Shown one piece after another: positions 13,535 to 20,766 of a stretch of DNA of 20,766 bases. The translations under genes were made by a program, and so were the position numbers. The stretch covers positions 99,500 through 120,265 of the forward strand of contig DHSB01000072.1 in assembly GCA_002408385.1 (NCBI GenBank), given 5' to 3'. Numbering within the stretch: the stretch's first letter is position 1; the number at the start of each line of letters is the position of its first letter. The notes beneath the pieces were generated by a model, which was given only the letters and a program-made list of their open reading frames with translations, did no database searches and was not told the origin of the DNA. The stretch comes from Myxococcales bacterium UBA5297 (GTDB lineage: Bacteria; Myxococcota; Myxococcia; Myxococcales; UBA5297).

Positions 13535-15481
13535 ATGAAGGCGCGTTCCCTCCTCATCCTTCTTGCCGCGCTCGCGCTGGCCTGCAGCGACGACGAGACC
13601 TGCAAACCCGAGGGTGATTCCGAGCTCTGCGCTCGCCTGTCGAAGAGCTGCGGACCGATGACGGTCGCCGACGGCTGCGGCGTCGAGCGCACGGTCGAAT
13701 GCGGCACCTGCTCCGCCGGAGAGGTCTGCGGAGCGGGCGGAGCCGTCAACGTCTGCGCACCCGTGCAGCCGAGCTGCAACAAGTCCGGCTGGTGCTGGGA
13801 GAACCCGTCCATTCCCGGCGAGGACCTCCACGACGTCTGGACCGTCGGGCCGCACGAGGCGTGGGCCGTCGGATCTGGCGGCCTCATCCTCCACTTCACC
13901 GGAACGGTCTGGACCGATGCCACCGGAGCCGCAGGCGGCGCCTCGCTCAACGCGGTCTGGGCCTCGGGTGCCACCGACGTCTGGGCGGCCGGCGACGACG
14001 GCGTGCTGGTGCACTGGGACGGCAAGGAATGGTCGCGTCCGGAGACCGGCGTGGTCGGGAACCTGCGCGGCCTCTGGGGTACCGCGGCCGGCGAGGTCTG
14101 GGCCGTCGGCGACGCGGGGCTCGCCGTCCACTGGGACGGGAAGTCGTGGACGAAGGTCGAGGTCGCGGTGACCGACAACCTGTTCGCGGTTTGGGGAGCG
14201 GCCCCGGGCGACTACTGGGCGGTGGGAGGCGAGGCCGGCTTTGGTCCCGCGGTGATCCTGCGCTGGGACGGCGTCGCGTGGTCGAAGGCGGCGCAGGAGC
14301 TTCCGAGCGGCAACCTCCTCGCGGTCTGGGGCCTTTCGAAGGACAGCGTCTGGGCGGGACATCAGAACGGAAGCGTCTTGCACTGGGACGGCGCCATCTG
14401 GTCGGAGGCCGGCGGTTCCGACGCCGGCGCGGTCAACGGGCTTTGGGGCAGCGCTCCGAACGACGTGTGGGCCGTCGGCAACGCCGGCCGCTTCCTGCAC
14501 GCCAGCCAGGTCTCGGACTGGATGCGCGCCGACACCTGGGCCGAGCGCGAGACGATCAACGCCATCTCCGGAAGCTCGGCGACCGATGCCTGGGCGGTGG
14601 GCGACCACGGGGTCATCCGGCACTGGGACGGCGTCGAGTGGAAGCTCGCGAGCGGCGTGACCAGCGAGGACCTCAGCGGCGTCTGGGGCGCCTCGAGCAG
14701 CGAGCTCTGGTCGGTGGGCAAGGGCGGGACCATCCTGCGGCGCGACGAGTCGGGTTGGTCCAAGGTCGGCAGCGGCACCAACGAGTGGCTCAACGGCGTC
14801 TCGGGCAGCGGCGCGAGCGACGTCTGGGCAGTCGGCACCTCGGGCGCCATCGCCCGCTGGGACGGCGATCACTGGGGCGGGAAGAGCTCCGGCACGTTCG
14901 ACTGGCTCAATGCGGTTTGGGCGGCAAGCCCGAGCGAGGCCTGGGCGACAGGTGGCAGGCAGGAGTTCACCACGACCGTGCTGCTGCGCTGGAACGGCAC
15001 GCGGTGGTCCTCCGAGATAGCGCCGACGCGCCGGGAGCTCACCGCAGTCTGGGGAAGCGCTTCGAACGATGTCTGGGCAGTCGGCTACTCGGGAACGCGG
15101 CTTCACTGGGACGGCGAGAGGTGGAGCAGCGTCTCGGCATCGCCGATGACGCGCGACCTGAACGCGGTCTGGGGCACGCGCGCCGAGGATGTATGGGCAG
15201 GCGGCGTCGGCGCGCTCATCCACTGGGACGGGCAGAGCTGGAGCGAGCACGTGGTGCCCGGAGGCTTCGTTATCAAGAGCCTGTGCGGCAGCGCCGCGGA
15301 TGACGCCTGGGCGGTCGGGAGCGAGTCGGGAGAGGGCGTCGTCTTCCACTGGGACGGAGCGGCGTGGTCGCGCTTCGGCGCGTCCCTGCCGACTCGGCTC
15401 AGCGGGTGTTGGGCTTCGGCGGCCGGCGAGGTCTGGCTGTCGGGCGAGGGCGGCGTGCTGCTGCGCAGGGTGACTCAGTAG
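13535..15481 (+). CDS. Secreted lipoprotein with 14 propeller repeats
   Basis: A 648-residue protein. Residues 1-17 are a lipoprotein-like signal (basic start, LLILLAALALA, then C17; the box ALAC deviates slightly from the usual LxGC). Residues 23-81 are cysteine-rich, with CGPM..DGCG...ECGTC..GEVCG, a module common on myxobacterial surface proteins. From about residue 98 to the end I count 14 repeats of 38-44 residues with the pattern LxxVWGxxxxDVWAVGxxGxxLHWDGxxWS. The last repeat stops before its WDGxxW strand, and the sequence GWCWENPSIPG (85-95) just before repeat 1 can supply it, so the ring may close N- to C-terminally. Fourteen suggests two seven-bladed propellers. The likely place is the outer membrane or cell surface; ligand unknown. 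GGAGG lies six bases before the ATG. Codon use fits the neighbours. Confidence 0.85.
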   Translation: MKARSLLILLAALALACSDDETCKPEGDSELCARLSKSCGPMTVADGCGVERTVECGTCSAGEVCGAGGAVNVCAPVQPSCNKSGWCWENPSIPGEDLHDVWTVGPHEAWAVGSGGLILHFTGTVWTDATGAAGGASLNAVWASGATDVWAAGDDGVLVHWDGKEWSRPETGVVGNLRGLWGTAAGEVWAVGDAGLAVHWDGKSWTKVEVAVTDNLFAVWGAAPGDYWAVGGEAGFGPAVILRWDGVAWSKAAQELPSGNLLAVWGLSKDSVWAGHQNGSVLHWDGAIWSEAGGSDAGAVNGLWGSAPNDVWAVGNAGRFLHASQVSDWMRADTWAERETINAISGSSATDAWAVGDHGVIRHWDGVEWKLASGVTSEDLSGVWGASSSELWSVGKGGTILRRDESGWSKVGSGTNEWLNGVSGSGASDVWAVGTSGAIARWDGDHWGGKSSGTFDWLNAVWAASPSEAWATGGRQEFTTTVLLRWNGTRWSSEIAPTRRELTAVWGSASNDVWAVGYSGTRLHWDGERWSSVSASPMTRDLNAVWGTRAEDVWAGGVGALIHWDGQSWSEHVVPGGFVIKSLCGSAADDAWAVGSESGEGVVFHWDGAAWSRFGASLPTRLSGCWASAAGEVWLSGEGGVLLRRVTQ

Positions 15482-15858
15482 CGCCCCTCGCCTCTCGGAG
15501 AGGCCCCGGCACGAGATGGGGAGCGCCGTGCCGCCCGAGGTTGGAACATGGTACCGCCCGAGGTCGGGAGGGCCGCCGTCCCGGCGGCCGTCAGGCGGCC
15601 GTGCGGCCGGAGGTTGGAACGTCGTCCCGCCCGAGGTTGGGAGCGCCGCCGTCCCGGCGGCCGTCGGGTGGCCGTGCGGCCGGAGGTTGGAACGTCATCC
15701 CGCCGAGGTTGGGAGGGCCGCCGTCGCGCCGGCCGTCGAGCGCCGCGCGGTCCGAGGCTGAGGCCGTCCTTGCGGCAAGTCGCCAGGGTGCCGGGCCATC
15801 GACGGACGACATCTGACGTCGCAGGGCGTCTGCCGAATTCGGCTATCCTCTCGCCTAC
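15482..15858. other. 377-base repeat-filled spacer
   Basis: No gene is supported between the lipoprotein stop and the small gene at 15859. Most of it is the 73-base tandem array (15538-15754). Close to the right end, GGCTATCCT (15841-15849) is a -10-like sequence whose TATCCT box ends 9 bases before the ATG at 15859; there is no Shine-Dalgarno sequence and no clear -35 box. Confidence 0.6.
15538..15754. repeat. Three tandem 73-base GC-rich repeats
   Basis: Units begin with AGGTTGGAAC at 15538, 15611 and 15684; the first two are 73 bases and the third about 71. Each carries a second related GAGGT(T/C)GGGAG block and the inverted core GCCGCC-GTCCC-GGCGGC (7-bp stem in the first unit), followed in the first two units by GGCCGTGCGGCCGG. 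The third unit has drifted and ends like the single copy at 13267. Part of another unit may precede 15538. Confidence 0.85.
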
Positions 15859-16227
15859 ATGGACGACGTTTCGATCATCGTGCCGCCGCAGCCCGAGAAG
15901 GACGCCGCCAGGGCGCTCGAGTGCTGGGTGCGACAGAACCCCGACTGGCGTATCGGTGACCGGGAGATCGTCCTGGATGTCTTCTGGACCGCGGACGGAC
16001 GGGCGCTGCACCGCTATCGGCTCGTCGATCCGCTCAGCCCGCCGCCAGCCCGGGGCCACGGCGAAGTCGACCTGAGCCTGATCGAAGCCAACCTGCGCAG
16101 GACTCCGGAAGAGCGCGTTCGCAATCACCAGAGAGCCTTGGCCCTCGCGCGGGCCTTCAAGCAGGCAGGAGAGCAAGCTCGTGAGCGAGATCGAGCTGAT
16201 CCGTCGACTGATCGAGACGAAGGTTGA
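15859..16227 (+). CDS. Small protein paired with nucleotidyltransferase (antitoxin-like candidate)
   Basis: A 122-residue hydrophilic protein. The N-terminal half (VSIIVPPQPEKDAARALECW...WRIGDREIVLDVFW) is not recognised. The stretch VDLSLIEANLRRTPEERVRN (about 71-90), then a helix rich in Ala, Arg and Gln, resembles the short conserved DLSLIxxNLxxTPEERL motif that I associate with small genes next to stand-alone nucleotidyltransferases. Its last 16 codons overlap the start of the following gene by 47 bases, so the two are translationally linked. The order small protein first, toxin-like enzyme second is typical of toxin-antitoxin pairs, but the role as antitoxin is inferred. No Shine-Dalgarno sequence; TATCCT nine bases upstream could drive a leaderless mRNA. 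Confidence 0.68.
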   Translation: MDDVSIIVPPQPEKDAARALECWVRQNPDWRIGDREIVLDVFWTADGRALHRYRLVDPLSPPPARGHGEVDLSLIEANLRRTPEERVRNHQRALALARAFKQAGEQARERDRADPSTDRDEG

Positions 16228-16657
16228 GTTCGTCGTCGTCGGAGGATTTGCGGCAATCACCCACGGGGCTACGAGGCTGACACAGGACCTCGACGTCTGC
16301 GCGTCCTTCTCCGAGGAAAACCTCGAGCGCCTGCTCGCGGCGCTCAGCGGGATTCATCCGCATTTCCGGGCCCCGGCACGCAGGCCCTTGCCGCAGCGGG
16401 CTCAAGAGCTGGCGGGCTATCGCAACCTCTATCTCGAGACGGACCTCGGGGACCTCGATCTGCTCGGCGAGATCTCCGGCCTCGGGCCCTACGAGGTGGT
16501 TCGCTCGCGAGCCGTCACCGTTTCGCTGTGGGGCCTGCCGGTCCCAGTGCTCGAGATCGATGCCCTCATCGAAGCAAAACGGGCCCTCGGCCGCGCCAAA
16601 GACCTCGACGTCGTTCAGGAGCTCGAGGCTGTTCGCGCGAAGCTGCGTGGGCGATAG
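16181..16657 (+). CDS. Stand-alone nucleotidyltransferase (AbiEii/MNT-like fold)
   Basis: A 158-residue cytoplasmic minimal nucleotidyltransferase. The active-site signature is complete: [12 protein letters not shown] (G21-G22), then TQDLDVC with metal-binding D36 and D38, then a third acidic site in [10 protein letters not shown] (D91/D93). It ends in the family tail [20 protein letters not shown]. Relatives transfer nucleotides to tRNA, proteins or small molecules and several act as toxins in type II or type IV modules (AbiEii, MenT, MNT), but this subgroup's substrate is not known to me. The GTG start (16181) has AGGAGAG seven bases upstream, inside the preceding gene. The next gene begins 46 bases after its stop with its own ribosome site, so it need not belong to the module. 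Confidence 0.82.
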   Translation: MSEIELIRRLIETKVEFVVVGGFAAITHGATRLTQDLDVCASFSEENLERLLAALSGIHPHFRAPARRPLPQRAQELAGYRNLYLETDLGDLDLLGEISGLGPYEVVRSRAVTVSLWGLPVPVLEIDALIEAKRALGRAKDLDVVQELEAVRAKLRGR

Positions 16658-16703
16658 GCGACCGGCGTATCGGAGTAACGACAAGCGAAGGGGCGACGAC
16701 CTT

Positions 16704-16976
16704 ATGAACGACAAGGTCTACGAGCTTCGCGCGGAGATCAGGAAGGTCGATGGCATCGACGGGGCCTGCGTCGAGATCGCGTTCGACGTGAAGGCCGAGT
16801 TCGGCAAGGGGCGCGTCCCCGTCTTCGCGACGTTCGGCGGTGTGCCGTACGAGGGAAGCCTCGTCAGGATGGGGACGCCCTGTCACATCCTCGGGATCCG
16901 CAAGGACATCCGCGCCAGGATTGGCAAGCAGCCGGGCGATGAGGTGGCCGTCACCATCAAGGAGCGGGCGAAGTAG
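16704..16976 (+). CDS. DUF1905 domain protein
   Basis: A 90-residue single-domain protein. The sequence [22 protein letters not shown]...[12 protein letters not shown]...[25 protein letters not shown] follows the DUF1905 family closely: a small beta-barrel-like domain often fused to a YdeI/OmdA-like C-terminal domain, which is missing here. The frame is open upstream to 16560, but those codons overlap the nucleotidyltransferase; ATG 16704 with GAAGGGG 11 bases upstream gives the normal family start. Function is not established. Only 33 bases separate its stop from the stop of the convergent DUF4388 gene, with no visible terminator between them. Confidence 0.85.
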   Translation: MNDKVYELRAEIRKVDGIDGACVEIAFDVKAEFGKGRVPVFATFGGVPYEGSLVRMGTPCHILGIRKDIRARIGKQPGDEVAVTIKERAK

Positions 16977-17009
16977 CAGCGCGTCCTCGCTCGACGGCCA
17001 CGCCGCGAG

Positions 17010-18503
17010 TCAGGGCTGTCCGGCCGTGCCGGGCAACTGCCCGACGATCAACCGCACGTCCGCAGCCCATCTCCCCGCAGGCTCAGCCTTCAAGTACGCC
17101 TCGAAGCGCTCGCGAGCGAGATCGGCCTTTGCGCCTTGCAGCGCCAGGAACCCGGTGAGCAACAGGCTCTGCGCATGTGCCGGATCCTTCTCGAGCGCAG
17201 CGTCCGCGCGACCGAGTGCATCGGCGTCGCGGCCGAGCATGTAGAGCGCGGCGGCGGCTCCAAAGTGGGCCTCCGCGTTTCCATGCGTCTTCGCCGCCAG
17301 CGCCTCGTAGGCCGGGAGCGCGACGGCGGCCTTGCCCGCGACGAGGTGGCGGGCGGCCAGGGCGAACTGCGCGGCGAGCGGTCTCGACGGCGCCTTCGGC
17401 GGCGCGAGGGTGATTCCGCTCGCGCTCAAGGCCAGCCCGCGGGGACGGTTCGGCTGAGGCACCGCGCCCTCGGGCGCGGCGACGAGCTCGGGCAGAGGCT
17501 CCGGCGGCTTGATGCCCTCCGGCTTCTCGCGCACCTTGACGACCGGCGCGGGCGGCGGCGCAGGTAGGGTCGGTTGCGGCGCGGGCGGCTCAGAGCGCAG
17601 GAGCATGGCCGCGACCGCGCCGGCGACGGCCGCGGCGGCGATGCCTCCGACGACGAGCCCGGTGTGGCTGCGGCGAGGCGCAGGCAGCTCGATCGGCGCT
17701 GCCGCAGCAGCGGACGAAGCTGGAGGGGCTTCGTCCACGCGCTCCGGATCGGGCGGCGGAGTCTCGGGGACGCGCTCGGCGAGATCGACGAGCCCGAGCA
17801 GCGAAAAGGCGTAGAGCCGCCGCGCGATCTCGTCGGTGTCCAGCTCGGGCATGTCTGCCAGCTCGTCGATGCTCGGGCGCCGCTGCAGTGTCGCGATCAA
17901 TCGCTGGTCTCGCGACGCGAGCTTCAGGTCGTCGAACTTCAGCGGCGGCCGATGCACCACGGCGAAGCGCGAGCTGCCCTCGAGCGGGAACTGCGCCCAG
18001 ACCTGCTCGACGGGCAGCGCCGTGCACAGCGCGGTGTAGAGGAGCTGCGGCGCGTTCATGCGTGGCGCGTCGGGGGCGATGTCTACGTCGCCGAGGATGC
18101 GGTAGCGCGCGTCGCTCCAGCGAAAGGCGTCGAGGATGCGCTGCGCGAGGTTCGCCTGGGCGTACTTGTGCAGCGTCGCCTCGTCGATGACCTGGTGCTC
18201 GAGCAGCACCTTCTCGAGCTTCAGCTCGCGGCTGGCGGCCTCGGCGAGCAGCTTGAGATGCGCCTCCTCGTCCATGACGTGCTTGTCGACGAGATAGCGC
18301 CCCAGCGTCTCGTGGACGAGGTTCGAGCTGCAGCCGACCGGCGAGCCGTCCTCGAAGAGCACGACCTTCTCGAAGGCTTGGCGCTTCAGCTCGAGCGCGC
18401 AGGTGCGGCGGGTCGCATAGATGGCGTGGAAGAGCTGCGGCAGGGGCCGTTCGGAGAGCGTGCCCTTGGTGCCGCGCAGGATCTTGTCGGGCTCGTAGAA
18501 CAT
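17010..18503 (-). CDS. DUF4388 protein with membrane anchor and TPR tail
   Basis: A 497-residue protein. Residues about 10-140 form a DUF4388 (PATAN-like) domain (GTKGTLSERPLPQLFHAIYA...ALELKR..FEKVVLFEDGSPVG) followed by the helical YLVDKHVMDEEAHLKLL...LLEHQVIDEATL repeats usual for these proteins. Residues 150-245 are a further helical region. A Pro/Ala linker leads to one transmembrane helix (281-302, TGLVVGGIAAAAVAGAVAAML), then a proline-rich spacer and TPR-like repeats at about 375-480 (HLVAGKAAVALPAYEALAAK, AHFGAAAALYMLGRDADAL, AHAQSLLLTGFLALQGAK). This places the DUF4388 part in the cytoplasm and the TPRs in the periplasm. It begins four bases after the FecR-like gene stop without its own ribosome site, so it is translationally coupled. 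DUF4388 proteins are frequent in Myxococcota in signalling and gliding contexts; the exact role is unknown. Confidence 0.83.
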   Translation of the reverse strand: MFYEPDKILRGTKGTLSERPLPQLFHAIYATRRTCALELKRQAFEKVVLFEDGSPVGCSSNLVHETLGRYLVDKHVMDEEAHLKLLAEAASRELKLEKVLLEHQVIDEATLHKYAQANLAQRILDAFRWSDARYRILGDVDIAPDAPRMNAPQLLYTALCTALPVEQVWAQFPLEGSSRFAVVHRPPLKFDDLKLASRDQRLIATLQRRPSIDELADMPELDTDEIARRLYAFSLLGLVDLAERVPETPPPDPERVDEAPPASSAAAAAPIELPAPRRSHTGLVVGGIAAAAVAGAVAAMLLRSEPPAPQPTLPAPPPAPVVKVREKPEGIKPPEPLPELVAAPEGAVPQPNRPRGLALSASGITLAPPKAPSRPLAAQFALAARHLVAGKAAVALPAYEALAAKTHGNAEAHFGAAAALYMLGRDADALGRADAALEKDPAHAQSLLLTGFLALQGAKADLARERFEAYLKAEPAGRWAADVRLIVGQLPGTAGQP

Positions 18504-18507
18504 CGGC

Positions 18508-19776
18508 TCAGTTGCCCCACTGCTGCAGCCGGGTGGGCGTGCTCACCCGCGCCTTCTCGAGGACGAGCTTGCGCGGGGCGAGGAAGATGGGCTCGGACGA
18601 CGGCCCCTCCGCATAGACGCCCCACCAGTACTCGCCGCTGGCGAGCCCCTCGCGCGTCGCGGTCGTCTGCTCGGTCGGGATGACGAGCGCGTCGTCGGCC
18701 CTGAGGTCCGGGCCGCGAGCGATGACCAGCCGGTACCCCAGCGCCTTGGGCACCGCCGACCAGCGGAAGGTGACCTTCGAGCTCGCGTAGTACTTGATGA
18801 CCGCGTCCTCGGCCGGCTCCTCGAGCGCGTCCTGCGGCGGCTCGGCCTCGCACAGCAGGCTGCGCGGCAGCGAGAAGTCGCTCAGGCGCCCGGCGCCGTT
18901 GCGGGCGGCGACGCGCCAGTAGTAGCGGCTGGGGCCGCGAGCCGCGAAAGGCGCCCGGGCGACCGCGGTCTCGGCGTTGAGCAGCAGCGACTGGAAGCCG
19001 GCGTCGCGCGCGACCTGCACGCGGTAGCCCGAGGCCGAAGCGACGGGCTTCCAGGCGAGCTTGACCACGAGGCCAGGACAGAAGAACCGCTCGTCGAAAG
19101 CCGGCGCGGTGGGCGCTGGCGCGCCGGGCAGCTCGTCTACCGCGCCCGCGCGCCCACCGACGATCTCTACGACCTGCCCTGCGCGTAGCGCCGTCTCCTC
19201 TCCGCTGGCGAAGAGCGCCCCCTCGCCCTCGGTGACCGCGACCTCGAGCTTGTCGCCATGGCGGTCGAGGCGGAACCGGACTGGCCTGTCGCCGCGCGGA
19301 TCGAGCCGCGCGCGCGGACCCGAGCCAGCCTGGAAAAAGAGGCCGGCGGTTCCAGGATCGAGAAAGGCGGTGGCGGTGCCCTGCTCGAGAACGGCGGCGG
19401 CCATCGGCGCGGACTTGCCGGGCAGCGGCACCGACTTGAGCTCGGCCTCGGAGGCTACGTCGAGCGCCAGACCGCCGCCGGCGAGATCGACCCGCAGCGT
19501 GCCGAGCTTGCCGGTCCGCAGCCGGTCGCCCGAGTGGATCTCTTCGCCGGCGACGCTCCAGTCCCAGTCGTCGGCGCCTCGGCGGATCTGCGCGTGACCG
19601 GAGACGAGGCTGCAGGTGCCGAGAACCGGATCGTCGTCCGGGGCCGTCTGCGCACGCGCCGGCGTCCCCGCGCCCAGCACCGCGAGCAGCAGCGCTCCGG
19701 CTGCCCAGCCTGTCTGCCTTTGCCAGTCCATGTCGGTGCGACTCTCGGTCATCGCGCGGGGTTGGCCAAATTTCAT
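18508..19776 (-). CDS. Exported FecR-domain protein with two fibronectin-like modules
   Basis: A protein of up to 422 residues. A signal peptide (MDWQRQTGWAAGALLLAVLG...ARAQ) starts at residue 16 of the longest frame. A FecR-like domain follows (about 52-110: SLVSGHAQIRRG, EEIHSGDRLRTGKLGTLRVDL, LDVASEAEL), then two fibronectin-III-like modules (about 235-310 with VKLAWKPVASASGYRVQVARD and YYWRVAARNGAG; about 325-405 with VTFRWSAVPKALGYRLVIARG and EYWWGVYAEG). This FecR-plus-FN3 layout is typical of large-genome deltaproteobacterial periplasmic proteins and differs from FecR iron regulators. The ATG at 19776 overlaps the upstream stop as ATGA, with GGAGG 12 bases before it; ATG 19731 would give a cleaner signal peptide, so the true start is undecided. 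Coupled to the DUF4388 gene downstream. Confidence 0.82.
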   Translation of the reverse strand: MKFGQPRAMTESRTDMDWQRQTGWAAGALLLAVLGAGTPARAQTAPDDDPVLGTCSLVSGHAQIRRGADDWDWSVAGEEIHSGDRLRTGKLGTLRVDLAGGGLALDVASEAELKSVPLPGKSAPMAAAVLEQGTATAFLDPGTAGLFFQAGSGPRARLDPRGDRPVRFRLDRHGDKLEVAVTEGEGALFASGEETALRAGQVVEIVGGRAGAVDELPGAPAPTAPAFDERFFCPGLVVKLAWKPVASASGYRVQVARDAGFQSLLLNAETAVARAPFAARGPSRYYWRVAARNGAGRLSDFSLPRSLLCEAEPPQDALEEPAEDAVIKYYASSKVTFRWSAVPKALGYRLVIARGPDLRADDALVIPTEQTTATREGLASGEYWWGVYAEGPSSEPIFLAPRKLVLEKARVSTPTRLQQWGN

Positions 19777-20766
19777 TCGGTCTCGCAGCCTCCGCGATCC
19801 GGGCCTGCGCCGAACCAGTCGCCCGGGGCGTCGCCGTTCAAGTCGAGGCCATCGTCAGCGGCCGAGTCGAGCGCGGGGCTGCCCGGCGAGAGCCTCAGAT
19901 CCCGCGCCTCCGGGAAGAGGTAGTCGGGGTCTGCGAGCAGGTTCTCTGGATCGCCAGAGAGGCAGCCGTCCGAGGCGTTGCCGAAGAGCACCTGCGCCCG
20001 CCGGGACGCAAACGTCGCCGCATTGCAGGTGACGGCCTGCGCCGAATGCCCGGTGAAGATCGAGCTCTCGACGACATGGTTCGAGCCGCTCGCGAAGACG
20101 ACGCCGTAGTCGTTGCGGTCGAAGGTCGCGTGGCGCACGACGAGCGGCTGGTCGCAGCTCACTTCGATGCCCGTGCCGAGCCGCTCGAAGACGGTCGACT
20201 GGATCTCGACGGGCGCGCCACCGGCGCACGCGTCGACCCGAAGGCCGGTGCCGGCCGAGTCGGAGAAGCGGCACGAGCGCAGCGACAGGCCCTGTCCACC
20301 CTCGTCGACGAGGCAATCGGTCGCGCAGGCAGAGAAGTGCACCTGCTCGAGCGCCGCGTACCCGTGCACGATGAGGCCCGTGCCGCGCAACTCCGAGGCG
20401 AGCAGCGTCAGGGTGGCGTCGGCCGCCACGGTCAGCCCGGCTTCGAGCTCCAGCCCGGCCATCCACGTGTCGGCCTCGATAGAGAGCGGCACGGCGAGCA
20501 CCACCCCGGCCGACCCTGCGAGCGTGAGCGGAGCGGAGACGGCCATAGGCGCGGCGCGCTCGAGGCGCATCGGTCCGGCAAAGGTGACCGCCGTCCCGGC
20601 CTGCGCGCCGGCGAGCCGCAGCGCCTCCTCCAGAGACAGAAGGCCGTCGGGTCCCAGATCGCCGTCGCAGGCGGCGGCCCCGTCGTCGAGCGGGTCGGGC
20701 GTGGTGACGACGCAGAGCTGCGCCGGCGACTCGACGACCACCACCGGCGCGCTCGCGTAGGCCACG
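19773..20766 (-). CDS. Beta-helix surface protein, 5' end outside the window
   Basis: At least 330 residues; the frame reaches the window edge and the signal peptide expected for this type is not visible, so the gene is taken as partial. The first part, CVVTTPDPLDDGAAACDGD...LLSLEEALRLA, resembles the CSLREA-type start of exported beta-helix proteins. The body carries repeated beta-helix turns (LSLRSCRFSDSAGTGLRVDA, VEIQSTVFERLGTGIEVS, LVVRHATFDRNDYGVVFASG, HVVESSIFTGHSAQAV). It closes with the usual beta-helix tail DPDYLFPEARDLRLSPGSPALDSA and DWFGAGPDRGG. No pectate-lyase catalytic site is evident. Its stop overlaps the next gene in an ATGA junction, marking a three-gene coupled operon. A surface or periplasmic location is inferred. 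Confidence 0.8.
   Translation of the reverse strand, partial: VAYASAPVVVVESPAQLCVVTTPDPLDDGAAACDGDLGPDGLLSLEEALRLAGAQAGTAVTFAGPMRLERAAPMAVSAPLTLAGSAGVVLAVPLSIEADTWMAGLELEAGLTVAADATLTLLASELRGTGLIVHGYAALEQVHFSACATDCLVDEGGQGLSLRSCRFSDSAGTGLRVDACAGGAPVEIQSTVFERLGTGIEVSCDQPLVVRHATFDRNDYGVVFASGSNHVVESSIFTGHSAQAVTCNAATFASRRAQVLFGNASDGCLSGDPENLLADPDYLFPEARDLRLSPGSPALDSAADDGLDLNGDAPGDWFGAGPDRGGCETE

Noticed and set aside
13511..15349. Long open frame (612 codons) on the minus strand opposite the propeller lipoprotein
   Set aside because: It mirrors the plus-strand repeats, lacks domain signatures, and is explained by the rigid GC codon pattern; the plus-strand protein has signal, cysteine module and repeats.
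13535..15481. WD40 protein of eukaryotic type
   Set aside because: The repeats end in HWDGxxW rather than the GH...WD pattern; they fit bacterial DVWAVG/Asp-box-like propellers better.
16560..16703. Longer start for the DUF1905 gene
   Set aside because: It would overlap the nucleotidyltransferase in another frame and precede the normal family start; ATG 16704 has its own ribosome site.
18508..19776. FecR-type anti-sigma regulator of iron uptake
   Set aside because: There is no sigma factor or TonB receptor gene nearby, and the domain is in an exported protein with fibronectin-like modules.

Overview
The window is GC-rich bacterial DNA with strong G/C bias at third codon positions. Several protein types point to Myxococcota or a related former deltaproteobacterial lineage: a lipoprotein with a cysteine-rich CGTC module followed by DVWAVG-type propeller repeats, a DUF4388 protein with a membrane anchor and TPR tail, a FecR/fibronectin-like exported protein, a CSLREA-like beta-helix protein, and a class III cyclase fused to an FHA domain. 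The taxonomy is inferred from protein style only; there is no rRNA, tRNA, CRISPR array, transposase or phage gene in the window.

Layout. (1) 1-3406, minus strand: a cyclic-2,3-diphosphoglycerate-synthetase-like GTPase (COG2403 type), then a RocB-type M20 hydrolase with a complete active site, ending in a strong intrinsic terminator. (2) 3407-4806: a 401-base spacer, then a plus-strand nucleotidyl cyclase-FHA gene that may be translated from a leaderless mRNA. (3) 4807-4975: nested inverted repeats between convergent genes. (4) 4976-9195, minus strand: uppP, a CoA-type Nudix hydrolase (ATGA overlap), a repeat-bearing spacer, manC, and an exported protein of unknown function 16 bases after manC. 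UppP and ManC both supply envelope and glycan synthesis. (5) 9423-11990, plus strand: glutaryl-CoA dehydrogenase followed by an M20-fold protein that has lost most metal and catalytic residues. (6) 12314-13534: a SnoaL-like gene on the minus strand, then about 780 bases with two different short tandem repeat arrays. (7) 13535-15481: a secreted lipoprotein with 14 propeller repeats, bordered on both sides by copies of one GC-rich repeat family. (8) 15859-16976: an overlapping small-gene/nucleotidyltransferase pair resembling a toxin-antitoxin module, then a DUF1905 gene. (9) 17010-20766, minus strand: a tightly coupled envelope operon of beta-helix protein (cut by the window edge), FecR/FN3-like protein and DUF4388-TM-TPR protein.

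Most genes are ordinary metabolism or envelope functions. The strongest candidates for something undescribed are the intact but catalytically dead M20 homologue next to gcdH, the 14-repeat (probably two seven-bladed) propeller lipoprotein sitting between repeat clusters, and the nucleotidyltransferase pair. I did not find a clear multi-gene defence or biosynthetic system.
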